Source: Caenorhabditis elegans (taxonomy: Eukaryota > Nematoda > Chromadorea > Rhabditida > Rhabditidae). Taken from it: DNA of 64,000 bases. Where the stretch lies: NCBI RefSeq assembly GCF_000002985.6, contig NC_003281.10:7502001-7566000 (forward strand), in the 5' to 3' direction. The first letter of the stretch is position 1. Every line of letters begins with the position of its first letter. Of this stretch, positions 49,041 through 60,012 are shown piece after piece. Made by a program: the position numbers and the translations under genes. The notes below the pieces were generated by a model. The model was not told the DNA's origin. It was given only the letters and a program-made list of their open reading frames with translations, and made no database searches.

Positions 49041-52000
49041 TTAATAAATAGAAACACTTACCGTACCCCATTTCGACACGGTTTAGAACCAAGCCCAGGA
49101 ATGGCATCCAAACTCAAATATTCCTATTTCGATAACATCTCTAAAACTTCATGGCAAAAAAATCTTGCGGCAAGATCTACAGTACTCACATCTAACACAT
49201 TGTCAGGCAAACGATGAGTGATGGGACATGATCAGCGTGATTTTTGTTTAGTGGGAAGAGGTGAGAAAGTAGCAATTACAGTTGAAATAGAGCCATGTTA
49301 TTGTATAGATTGAGTTTTTGATATGTAGATTTACTTGTAGATACAGTTGATAATTATAAGAACAATGATGAATGGTTTTTTAATAGAATAACAAATATAG
49401 AGCAAATTATTTTCTATGATTAGACAGTTGTAAATTTGAATGAAAGACTATATAAGTCAATACTTGACATACACACGCTAGTAAAATTGTTTAATTGAAA
49501 AACTTTAAAACCTAACTAATTCTCTCATTATTGGCAGAAAACGTACAAACTAGAATCCAAAATCAGACTGAATACCGTATACCAAATTTGGTACATCACT
49601 AATCTAGGGTACGTACTATATGCATCTCTTTTCACACCATTTTCTAGATCCCGGATTAACTTTCAGATCCCTCCACATGTCATTGATACCTTGATATAAA
49701 AAATAATTAAATCCAATTTGTTTTGCCTTTTAACTGCCGACAATAAACAAAACAACAATTGACAATGACAGATGATGTGGTGGTGGAAGAGACCCGTGTA
49801 TGGACGAAACAGTGGCGGTGTAGATGAAAGAGATGGATATTTAAAGAGTGTTCACACATCTTCACTCATTCACTACTCTTTTGGCGGCAAAAGACTTGTG
49901 GAGATATGATAGAGTTGATTATTGAAAAAAGGATAAAGATACAATTGAATAGAGACAACAAAATCACAATAGCTCTTTGATGTTCTTTGAGAATACAGCG
50001 GTGGCGATTAGATATTGGGTGGCAAGATTTTACAAAAAAAACCTATTTGTCTGCCTATTGTTTTTATTTTTACATACCTAACAATGAATCTCGACTGTTT
50101 TTCATTTCAAACAATTCCACAGTTAAGCAGCTGAATATTGACATCAGCTTTTGGACAGGAAAGAAAATGAGACATTTTTTTTACGCATTCATAAAACAAC
50201 TATAGGAATTTATCCGTTGATTATCCGTCTACCTTTTGATGTAAAATTTTTGAATTACTGTAACACCGTCTTCCGCGATGATGGTCAATATTTTTCAAAC
50301 TCGACAAAACTGAACTTGTATTTATATAAAAAACATAGCTACATAGTCCTTTAAATGTTTTGTTAGTTTAAAATTTTACGATTTATCTGAAAACCTGTCA
50401 AGCTTTTTCCACAATTCCCTAAGATCCAGTAAGACGTGTAGTTATGTAATCCTCGACACTGCTCAAGCCTGTCTTGACAAACGTTGCTTGCACAGTCTAC
50501 CAGAGAGCATGTCAAAAACCTAAAAGAAAGGTCTGTTCAAACTAAGTTCAGTCCACGCTCGATTGATTTGTAATACAAATTAGGGCCAAAAACCTGCCAA
50601 TACTTTCTGAAAATTCTGGAAATATTCAGAAAGTATCCCTAAAATATATTTTACCGAAAAAAAGTACTGAGAAATTATTGGTATTATTTTGCACATCTAT
50701 AAGACAAATATTTGATGTACCGTAACTCATTCATTCTAACTTTACTTTGAATGTAAACTTTTAATTACTGTAGCCCGACACTGATGTTCAGAGTTTTTAA
50801 GTTTGAAAGAAGTTAAGTTTTGTAATGAACATATATACTTTAATATTGAGACAATATACTACAGTACCCGATTCCGTTCCATCAAATTGAATCCTTTTTC
50901 TTATTCTCAGTTCCGTCTCACTTGTCTTCAGGATTACTTCAGTTGGTTCCATCATCGTTCCCATCTTCTTCATCATCATCATCATCTGACTGTGAAAAGA
51001 AAAGAAGCTCACATACAAACTAGAGTCCCTCTCTCTTCCGCCCTCTCTAGTGAATAAAGTATCCAAAATGGAGATGCGAATTTCGCAAAAGAAAACACAT
51101 CGATCATTGCCACTCCTCCTTTCTTTCTCTCTCTTCCAAACATTTTCGACTCTTCCATCCTTTTTTGCTTCCAATTTTCGAAAACTACAACCAAGGCGCC
51201 AAACTGTCGACGGTAGTCTCATAAATTGAGCCGTTTAATGATGATTTGGTTGGATTGGAAGGAGAGAGGGGCTGGGCGTGATTGGCGCATTTCCGGTGCC
51301 ATGACTGGCGCCTGTAAGGTGTCAAAACGTGAGGGCCAGGTGCTTGAGGTAAAAGGGATGGCTGACACACATTCAGATTTTTGGCGCGTCATATTAAGCA
51401 CTTTGAATGTTTGGTAGGGCACAATTTGTCTAATTTTTCATATAATGCGTTTCAGAAATAAAACTGCGAGTCTACAAAGTCTATTTATTCGTCGAGTTCC
51501 AGAGTGACTCTATTACTATGGTTTTTGAAACATTCTTGCTTACACTAGTTTCCCCTAAACAAAGCATAGTCTGCATTAATCTCTCAAATACAAAGCTTAA
51601 ATTAAGCTAAATGTAGAAATTCGACTTGCCTTGCTCTCCAATATCATTTGCCATGTGTGCATTGCGATCATAATTGTCAATTTTAATTTCTTCGGGTTCA
51701 CCTTTAAATATTCCCTTGCACTAACTTGTGAACAAAACTCAACCTTAATACCTTCGGTCAATCCTAGGTTCACTTATATATGTTTTATTACACTTCTAAC
51801 CATCTGATTGACTAACCTCTAACAACCTCCTCTGCCACCATCATCATCATCATAAATCAACTCCGTGTCCATCTCCTCATAGTCAGTTGATTAACTTAAT
51901 TTGAAACAAAAACTGAGAGTTAGGCATTTGGAACAAATTTCCATTAACTTGAATAAATATTTTGATTTCAAAATCTTTCCTTAAAACTTAATTATCCAAT

Positions 52001-52683
52001 TAATCTCATGTCAAGTAAGTAGAACTAACACCTGTTCAGACCTCCTCGCTATTCTAAACAACAATAATAATAATGATAATTGGTGTCGGCGGCATCGAAC
52101 GGAAACGATTTTGAGACTAATGGAGGGCTAAACATGATGATCACTTTTGACAGGTGTTAGACGAGAAATGGAGATGAAGCTGTGTTATGGATACATTTCA
52201 TATTAGGTAGCTTAAATTTTCCAACAATTTTCAGCAGTGAGTTCGCAATTCATAGTTTCAGAATACTGAATAGATTTACCAATTTGATATGAAAAAAAAA
52301 CAAAATTGTATGATTCCTTCAATTTTTCTTTTAAATTCTGCTCTGAAAATATTAATATTTAAATAGAACCAAATAAAAAATTACTTTAAAAAATTCCTCA
52401 AAATCCTTTTTACTTGAAAATAGAAAATTTCATAAAATGATCAAATTTCGGAAACTTGGCGCTAGTGACAACCAAAGTGACAGAGATCGTAGCGAGACCA
52501 ATTAAAAAATAAGCGTACCGCTTTAACTGTGACGTTTTATAATTAGGCGGCATGTAAAGAAAACACAATACGCTTAACATGACCTTCTAATCAGATTCGA
52601 ATAAAAACCATATTTAGATTTCAGAGTAAGCTAGATCAAACTGGTCCCATATGCTAATCAACAAAACTACATTTTTTAAAGCT

Positions 52684-52862
52684 CAGGCGCCAGCCATCTG
52701 CCTCATTTACCTTTCAAATCCTCTTGAAACCCCCCGCACCTACGATATAAGCCCCGCCCTCTGGTCGCGTCTCATTGGTCGATTGGGGGTTCGAGTGCCC
52801 GCCCACTTTGGTTAATTCTCGCCATTCGGACCCTCCCGCCTCCTTCTTTTCCCCGTGTCCAC
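52684..52862 (+). promoter_or_regulatory. GC-rich islet upstream of ceh-13
   Basis: About 0.8-1.0 kb before the ceh-13 ATG and far richer in GC than its surroundings. It contains GGCGCC (52686), CCGCCC (52754), two ATTGG inverted CCAAT boxes (52774 and 52782) and CCCGCCC (52798). Such a block in AT-rich DNA suggests a promoter or enhancer with NF-Y and Sp1/KLF-type sites. Confidence 0.5.
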
Positions 52863-53660
52863 CAAAATGATTTATTACTTTTTCCGATTCTCTCTTGATC
52901 GGATGGTGTCTCTCTCTACACCATCACCATCAACTTCTCTATCCGATCTGATTTCACCCAAGAAATATGTATCTCTTTTTGTTATAGTTTATCTTTTTAT
53001 GACTATGTTGAATGATGATGATGAAGATGATTAGGTAAAAATGATTAATTTCTTTGTCGCTTCTGATTCGCTAGGGGCACCTGTCACTTTTTTGGAACCG
53101 TGAGGGAATGAATTATGGGTCTACTAGGTAAGCGGGACACCAACTAATTTGTCGTCAGCGCCACGTGCCAGGTAGACTTATTACTGTAGATGAACAACTT
53201 AGTAATGCTTCAGGAAGTAGGAAATAATAATTTGCAAAAACCAATTGTTAGCTTGAAAACTAGTTTCCGAGTTTTACTGAAATGCTGTTTTCAAAAAGTG
53301 AGATTCTTTCTAAATATCAAATTTGTAACCTATTATTGATAAAGTTATATTTACCATATCTCCGAAAGTTCATATTCCTCCGAACTCAACTTTTTATTTT
53401 CCTGTAGATTTTTTGTGAAAGTAGAAATCTTTTTTTATATAAACAAAACTGGAAACATTTTTATTAAATTACATTTCAAAGACACCACAAAATTAGAATG
53501 AATCACAAAAATTCCAACTGTCGACATATTTTACCTCTTTTTTTCTCACATTTTAATATTTTTGCAAAGATTTCTTCAAAAATTCAGTTTTTTTTCCATT
53601 TTTTCGCGAATCAAACTTTACTAATTTTTGTTATCTTATCAAACAAATATATTTTCCAGC

Positions 53661-55730
53661 ATGAGCTCCACTGAATGTTATGGAGCTCCTCCCCATAACT
53701 ATTACCAAGATTGGCCAACAACTCATTCTTATTATCCATCAGTTCCTTCTTCGTATTCTCCACTGAATCATCATCCAGCTGATATTTGGGCAGCTCATCC
53801 ATCCAACTACATTATGGGAAATGGCCACGTATCACCACCGGCAACAGCTTCAGGACTTTCTCCGCCGGCAAGTAGATCCTCGAACTCTTCAGCGGAGCTT
53901 CCGACAGGGGTGACAGCATCACAGCATAACACATACAAGTGGATGCATACAAAACGGTCACAAAGACCAGCTGGTTAGTTTTCAAGAGTTTTAATTGTTA
54001 AATTTTCCAACGGAAAACTTCTAGTAGACGTTTGCTTGAAATAGACTTCTGATCTCTGTTTTTTTTCGAAAACTAATCCATATGCTTAAAAGAAATCGTA
54101 TATTTTCTTGAAGTTTTTGAATAACAGAAACAGAAACAATTTCAGTTATAATTTAGACCAAAGTAATTCCAAGGGGGCTGAAATTATTTTTGGAAAGTTT
54201 ACAAACTGGCGAATGGTATTCCAACTTTTCTTTTAATTGTCAAATTATAGAAACATATTTTATTTATTTGGAAATAGTTTTTATTATGTTTGAACATGTT
54301 TAAGACGTTCTCAAGAATGGAGAAAACATGAGAAAATGTTTTTCATTAGCCTTGAATTTTCGTTAACCTCTCTAAACTTTTTTCGAATCAAAATGTGATC
54401 TATTTCAATTTAGTCATATAATTTTCTATGATTTGGCACCTAATTTCGATGATAACTGAAAATATAACAGATATACTTCGTTTTTTCATTTAAATATTAC
54501 CAATATTTCAAAAAAATTTCAATTCGTTTTACCTTTCCTCTCGTATTTTCTCGTAGTAATCGATCGATCATCGTGACTCGTCCGTGTTACTGGACTCTAC
54601 GAGATAGGCGCATGTCACTTCTTTTCTTTTCACTGTCCTTCTCTCTTTTCAACCACCCCGACAATTTGAAGTCAGGGAGACCCCTTCTTTCAATCTTCCT
54701 CTAATTATGCCTCAACCAACATATGTTCCTTTTTTGTATGTACAAGTACATAAGGGGTTCAGTTCCCACCACAATTTGCATGAAACAAGGGAGCAAGAGA
54801 GGGTGATGAGGCAATCAATCTTGAGATGTGCCAGTAAAATAAATGACACTGTTTGATATTCAGTTCAACTTGAAAACCATGGGAACTGGTATGTAAGTAT
54901 TCACGTCGTCTGGAGCTTATAAGCATACCTACCTACCTGCCATAATTTTTGTTTACATTTCATTGATGTACCTGCCTCTGTAGGTACGTGAGTAGGTATA
55001 AGATTGGCATGAATTATGAAAGATAAAATGTTTTCAAGGTGATACTCTGTAATTTTCCGTAACTTCTCAAACAAATTTTGCAACTTTAGCGCCAAAAAAG
55101 GTAAAAATTAATACTCTTTGAAAACTATGCTAGAATAAACTTTTATAAATATGTTCCAATAATTTGAGCAACAATTAAAACATCTCAAATCAATAGAAAA
55201 TATTTCAGCCCCAAAAAAGAAGGTGATAGACGAAAATGGAACAAATCGAACCAACTTCACAACACATCAACTGACAGAGCTTGAAAAGGAATTTCACACA
55301 GCAAAATATGTCAATCGAACGAGACGAACTGAAATTGCTTCAAATCTGAAACTGCAGGAGGCTCAGGTTAGTAAATTAGCAGAACGCCTAATGTAAAGAT
55401 TTTTTGTTTTTCAATTCCACTCTCATCAATCATAGCTATGCTAGCTTATAAATTTTAATTTTTTTAATTTTTTGAGTTGCTGTGTTTCTGTTCGAATTCA
55501 GCTCGGTGTACCATTAAGTGTACAATTTTGAACTCACCTGATTTAAACAATTCAATTATTTAATTTTAACCTTTCAAACTTCCGAGTTTCAGGTCAAAAT
55601 CTGGTTTCAAAATCGTCGAATGAAGGAGAAAAAGCGTGAAAAAGAAAAGGCATTCCTGGCCCGTAACACATGGGAATCCAACTCACCGACATCGTCATGC
55701 AGTGGAGAAGATGTCAAAAACTTCAAGTAA
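53661..55730 (+). CDS. ceh-13: CEH-13, labial-class Hox protein
   Basis: Three exons: 53661-53973, 55209-55366, 55593-55730; 202 aa, the known length. The Tyr/Pro/Ser-rich N-terminus leads to a labial-type hexapeptide, TYKWMHTKR (YKWM about residues 93-96), for Pbx/Exd contact. The homeodomain (about 113-172) has [22 protein letters not shown] and [16 protein letters not shown]. The intron inside the homeobox falls directly before VKIWF, the same place as in lin-39. CEH-13 acts in anterior embryonic patterning and is a Wnt target. TATTTTCCAG|C precedes the ATG, a probable SL1 acceptor. Intron 1 (1.2 kb) carries TGATCGATCG-type Hox/Exd strings (minus strand, 54561-54570) and a short GC-richer block near 54.55-54.61 kb that may be an autoregulatory enhancer. 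The gene is divergent from lin-39. Confidence 0.98.
54924..54998. repeat. Short CCTACCTGCC-type repeat fragment in ceh-13 intron 1
   Basis: CATACCTACCTACCTGCC, then TACCTGCCTCTGTAGGTACG and AGTAGGTA, form a loose inverted arrangement like the repeat at 5.6-5.8 kb. Confidence 0.4.
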
Positions 55731-56924
55731 TCCATCCGTCTCCAATCTATTTTTATAATTTTTTTGTTACCTCTCCATACGCTTACTTAGAGCTCGACTT
55801 CTAAGCGGGTAAACTTGTCTTGTTTCCAATAATTTTAATTATTCTAATCAGTTTTTAAGACCCATGTTCTCATCGAACAACTTCCCTGAAATTTCGCTTC
55901 TTTCTCAATCAAATTTCGAATGTCTTCACTCTTCCACCTCCATCCAAAAATCAATTTCTCAGAAAATATATAACAAATTTTGCGCATTTTTCACATATTT
56001 TCATTTCTCCTCAATTAACAATGATAACGTTACATGAAAATCTTACTGTACAGGAAGATGTTCAGAAAACTGTCATTTTGAATTACAATCAAGAGAATTC
56101 AACTAAAACTGAGGGGTACTGTAGACGCCTCGCCCCCTTTTTTTGGAAAGACCGGTTCGTCATAGCTGACGTCAATACACATACCCTCAAAAAATGAAAT
56201 AAAGAAAGAGAATGTTTATCGTTTGGTTTTGGTTTAGTATCCAAGACGGATTTACTAGATATGATATAGTTAAGGATTACGGAAGGGGAAAAGTTTTAAA
56301 CTTACAAATACAGTTTTACAGATATACATTTGCCTGTTGGCGACGATATCGCATTCTCTACCGTTCTGAAATCAAAATTCAAAAAAATATTAAAAATGTT
56401 ATCTTCAAAAACCACCACACGTTATATTTTTCTTATTAGTCTTGAGCATAATTTGCTCCACTTTTACTTCTCTTATCTCTGTTGTTTTTGGTTTTATCAA
56501 CAGATTTTCAACACTTGAAGTACTTGGCAAACATTTTATATACTTTTTATACACTAGCACTCATTTGGTGTTTCATACTTTTCGAAAATCATGTTCAGTT
56601 ATCATCAAGACAATTGTATGAAATAATATATCAGAAAGAGCATCTATATTCTAAGCGATGGAGTGATTTTCCTAGTAATATTCAAGAGGCGGCAAGACGA
56701 AATCCGAAATCATGTCCTTTCATGACTATTTAATCATCTGCCTCCTTCACACTAATAACCCATAATTTAATAATATTTCCTTCATCTCTCTATTATCCTT
56801 CCTCCTCCTAATCTTCTCATCCCCTCTCACTTTCTTATAATATTCCCGCATACACACTTTGCAACAGATGAAGATATTCTCAACTGTGGAGCCTGTGGCG
56901 GTGGCCTCTCCCATTGTCGGCACC

Positions 56925-56933
56925 CTTTGATCT
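56925..56933 (+). promoter_or_regulatory. TCF/POP-1 site downstream of ceh-13
   Basis: CTTTGATCT, a full TCF consensus, sits 3-4 bp after TGTCGGCA (56915-56921) in a locally GC-richer block. It is the same pair as at 34.77 kb upstream of lin-39, in the other relative orientation. Confidence 0.45.
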
Positions 56934-58631
56934 ACGACAGTTCAGTTGATGGACAAGGCAACGAATACTACATACACACTTCTCGCGCACTCGTTCACTG
57001 TGGATCCACTTATTTTTACAACTCTCCACTAAATTATTAAAACGATTGTGGCTGGGGAGAGTCGTTTGTTTCAAAAAATTAATCAATTATCTTCCAGATT
57101 AATTCTGGCGAATTTCAGAATTTTCGTGATATAAAAAATAAAACTTGTCCTTTGAAGGTTTCTTCAATGGAATTCAAACTACCGATTCCCAAACTAATTG
57201 ACAATATTTATTAAATAAAAACTTTAAAAAATTACATTGAAAATAAATATTGAACGTCACCAGTTTAAAAAACTAATTGTTAAAAAATAAGAGAAAAAAG
57301 AAAACAATTAAGTTTCAAATAACTTCATCTAATATCTAAGTTTTATCCAAGTCTTACCGTAATCCTATCCTGGTAATTAGACCCGATTACCTGAGGTCAT
57401 AATCACAAGAAACCGTATGTTTATTTACACTCTCTATTTTTTCTCTTGTTCATCCGACAAAGTTGAGGTAGATATTGGCATTGCGCAAGAGCTCAAAGGA
57501 ACTCACTGACGGAGACAGGTTACTGTTACTGCGTGTTGATTTACGTAACTTGAGTAGTGATATGAGGGAGACAAGTTCAAAAAAGTTTGCCGACATGGAA
57601 AAAGGAATGAGCAAACGGAAGTATAAGATGACATTGCTTGGGATTTTGAATTTTTCTTTCGTTTGAAAAATTTGTTAGCATGGCAGGCATATCTTTAGAC
57701 TTACATATGTTCCTAGTCTGATCTGAATTTTCCAGCAATTTCTTACCCAAGTCTTGCGAAGTTCTTAAAAAATTTCTAGACAAAAAACATATTCTTAAAA
57801 TTGATTCCGTATTTTCTGTTCTTGGAATACTGAAAATTTCAATGTACTCCCAAAGTTCGTGTGCACTCAATCATTGTTCCTTTCTCATTTTTTCCCAACA
57901 ACTCTCATAGTAATCCATCATACCTCCTTCGGTGCTAATTGCAACATGATTATCATCATGTATCACACAAGATGAGATGTGTGCTCTTCGAGGCGATAAG
58001 AAGAAGAAGCTTCTTCCTTTGCTTCCAGTTTGATGGACATTGATGGATTATAAGAGTAGAACAGGCGTCTCGAATATCTTGAAAAGCAGTGAAAGAGTTG
58101 GCAAACTGATGATAACGGATTGGACGGAAACACATTCCACTGGGAGGCTATATTATGATTACTGTGATTGTCAACATCTCTTTTCTCATGTGTTGATGAA
58201 AGAAAAAGATGAAGATGAAGCTGCTTGTTGCTTTCTTGTTCGACGCTGATCGATTGAGATGAAAAATGATGGAAGATGGGGTTAGGGACCAGCAGGTCGG
58301 CAGGTTCATATTTTTAATAACAAAGAAACATGTACTGAGTGGTTTACGTAAATCCCAAGTTATCTGAACATCTTTTGAAATTTCTGAGCACTATTTCAAA
58401 TTACTGACAGTAATCTACAAATGCGAAATTCAATGAAATGAAAGTATAAGGAGAGAACTTAAACACCAGGTTGATGTACAAAATGGTAATGTAATATCTG
58501 GTAAAGACAAAATACAATATTTGTAAAGCCGTTTTCTACAATTCAATAGCTAGGCAACATAACTTTTTAAATTCTCCTCATTCAAATATTACCTGCCAGC
58601 AAAAAGTTCAAGCGAAGGCTTGGTGGGACAC

Positions 58632-59080
58632 ATAACGCATTTTACCAAAAGTCACCGAAGTTTTTGAAAACTTTTTTTGTTTACCTTTCGGAAAATGACA
58701 AAAAATGAAATAGGGATATTGGGGTCGAAACATATATTTTCAGAAAGCTGAGAACACGTTATTTACGAATTTCATGTTAATTTTTGATGATTTCTTGTCT
58801 GAAAAGACCTGAAATTTAAGCCTGATCCTAAATTCATTCTCACGTGACATTTTTTTCAATAGGGAATCCTATCAGTTCTGAATTGTTTTAAGCTTTTTAA
58901 ATTTATAAATGTCACGTTAGAATGAAATTAGGTTTAGCCTTTAATTTCAGGTCTTTTCAGAAAAGAAATCATCAAAAATGAACATGATATTCGTAAATAA
59001 CGTGTTCTCAGCATTCTAAAAATATATATTTCGACCCCAATATCTCAATTTTATTTTTTATCATTTTCCGAAAGGCAAAC
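58632..59080. repeat. Near-perfect long inverted repeat
   Basis: Arms 58679-58852 and 58907-59080 (about 174 bp each) match closely in inverted orientation, around a 54-bp loop. Shared blocks include TTTCGGAAAATGA, ATATTGGGGTCGAAA, GAGAACACGTTATTTACGAA and TCAGGTCTTTTC. The left flank (GCATTTTACCAAAAGTCACC) matches the inner block of the 36.9 kb element. A transcript through it would form a long duplex. Confidence 0.85.
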
Positions 59081-60012
59081 ATCCGATTTCATTTTTTGGA
59101 GCGGAGTACGATTTTGGAGGTTAACATTATTTTTGAAAATTTTTTGATGGAACCTGATAGAGCAGTAAAAATGATGATGTTTCGTTCAAATTTCAAGTTT
59201 CTGCGTTGGATATGAAGAGAGTTATGAGGGAACCTGAATTTTTTCGAATAACGGTCTGTAACTTGAATGGCAATAACAAAATACTTGAAACTGACAAAAG
59301 TGACAATATATTTTTCAATCACTATCCAAAACTTTTTTTTCCGAAACTTAATGGTTTCTTAATAGATTTTTACATATTCAGAAAATTGAATCATAGATTG
59401 AAATCTGAAATCAAGTTAACATGAAAATGGCATCTAAATTTGGCTTAACATCCTCAATTTGTAAAACCTTATACAAATTTTAATTCGTTACAAATAGTCA
59501 AAAACATCAAATTATAAAAATTTCTAAACTTTTAGACAACATTTTCAATATGGTTTTTAAAATACTAAACTACCTTTACATTTCCACAAAAATATTCTCG
59601 ATAAAACCAAAATTTGTCAAAATTAAAAGTTACAAAAACATATATTACGCGTTTGAAACAAGCTGGCTGCTACTAAAATAATTATTAGAGCCATACATAT
59701 AATTAATAATTATTAGAGCCGTGCAGTTTGAATGTTCGCTAAAGAGAGAACTAAAAGCCCATTCAAAAAGTTTCCAACTACTAGACACTCATTAGTGTTT
59801 CCATTTTGAGTTGTTTCTCCTCTTTTTTGAACTTCTTTTTCTACACCGTTTCCAAAAAAAGAAAAATGGCTTACGGAAAATTTGAACGAAAAAGCAATTC
59901 TGGGTGAGAAGAAGCAAAAATGCAATGAATTTCTAACCAGTCAACTTCTCATTTCTTCTGTTTGCTCTCGTTTTTTCCATTTTTTGCTCAGTCTGTCATT
60001 TATATTGAAAAA

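Larger units (their letters stand above)
43149..53660. other. ceh-13 upstream half of the Hox spacer
   Basis: About 10.5 kb without a supported gene. It contains a TACCGTATTTCC-ended element (46 kb), the 1.3 kb TTAA-flanked element (47.8-49.0 kb), an E2F-like inverted motif at 49.88 kb, two GGCGCC sites near 51.2-51.3 kb, and a marked GC-rich islet at 52.68-52.86 kb. Other parts are AT-rich and featureless to my reading. Confidence 0.6.
55731..60012. other. Spacer downstream of ceh-13
   Basis: Contains the ceh-13 3'UTR and, at 56.87-57.05 kb, a GC-richer block with a POP-1 site. A large inverted repeat lies at 58.63-59.08 kb. Open frames at 56.21-56.73 kb and 58.04-58.25 kb have no supporting splice structure or family match. 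Confidence 0.6.

Noticed and set aside
56212..57045. Plus-strand frames downstream of ceh-13, including one ending SCPFMTI and one with CGACGGGLSHC
   Set aside because: They look partly protein-like and have acceptor-like sites, but I could not join them in frame with each other or with ceh-13. The second overlaps the POP-1 islet.
57475..57666. Charged plus-strand frame
   Set aside because: Opens with TTG, has no ATG until late and no splice sites.
58043..58249. 68-codon plus-strand frame
   Set aside because: It has an ATG and an upstream acceptor-like CTTCCAG, but no family, intron or poly(A) support.
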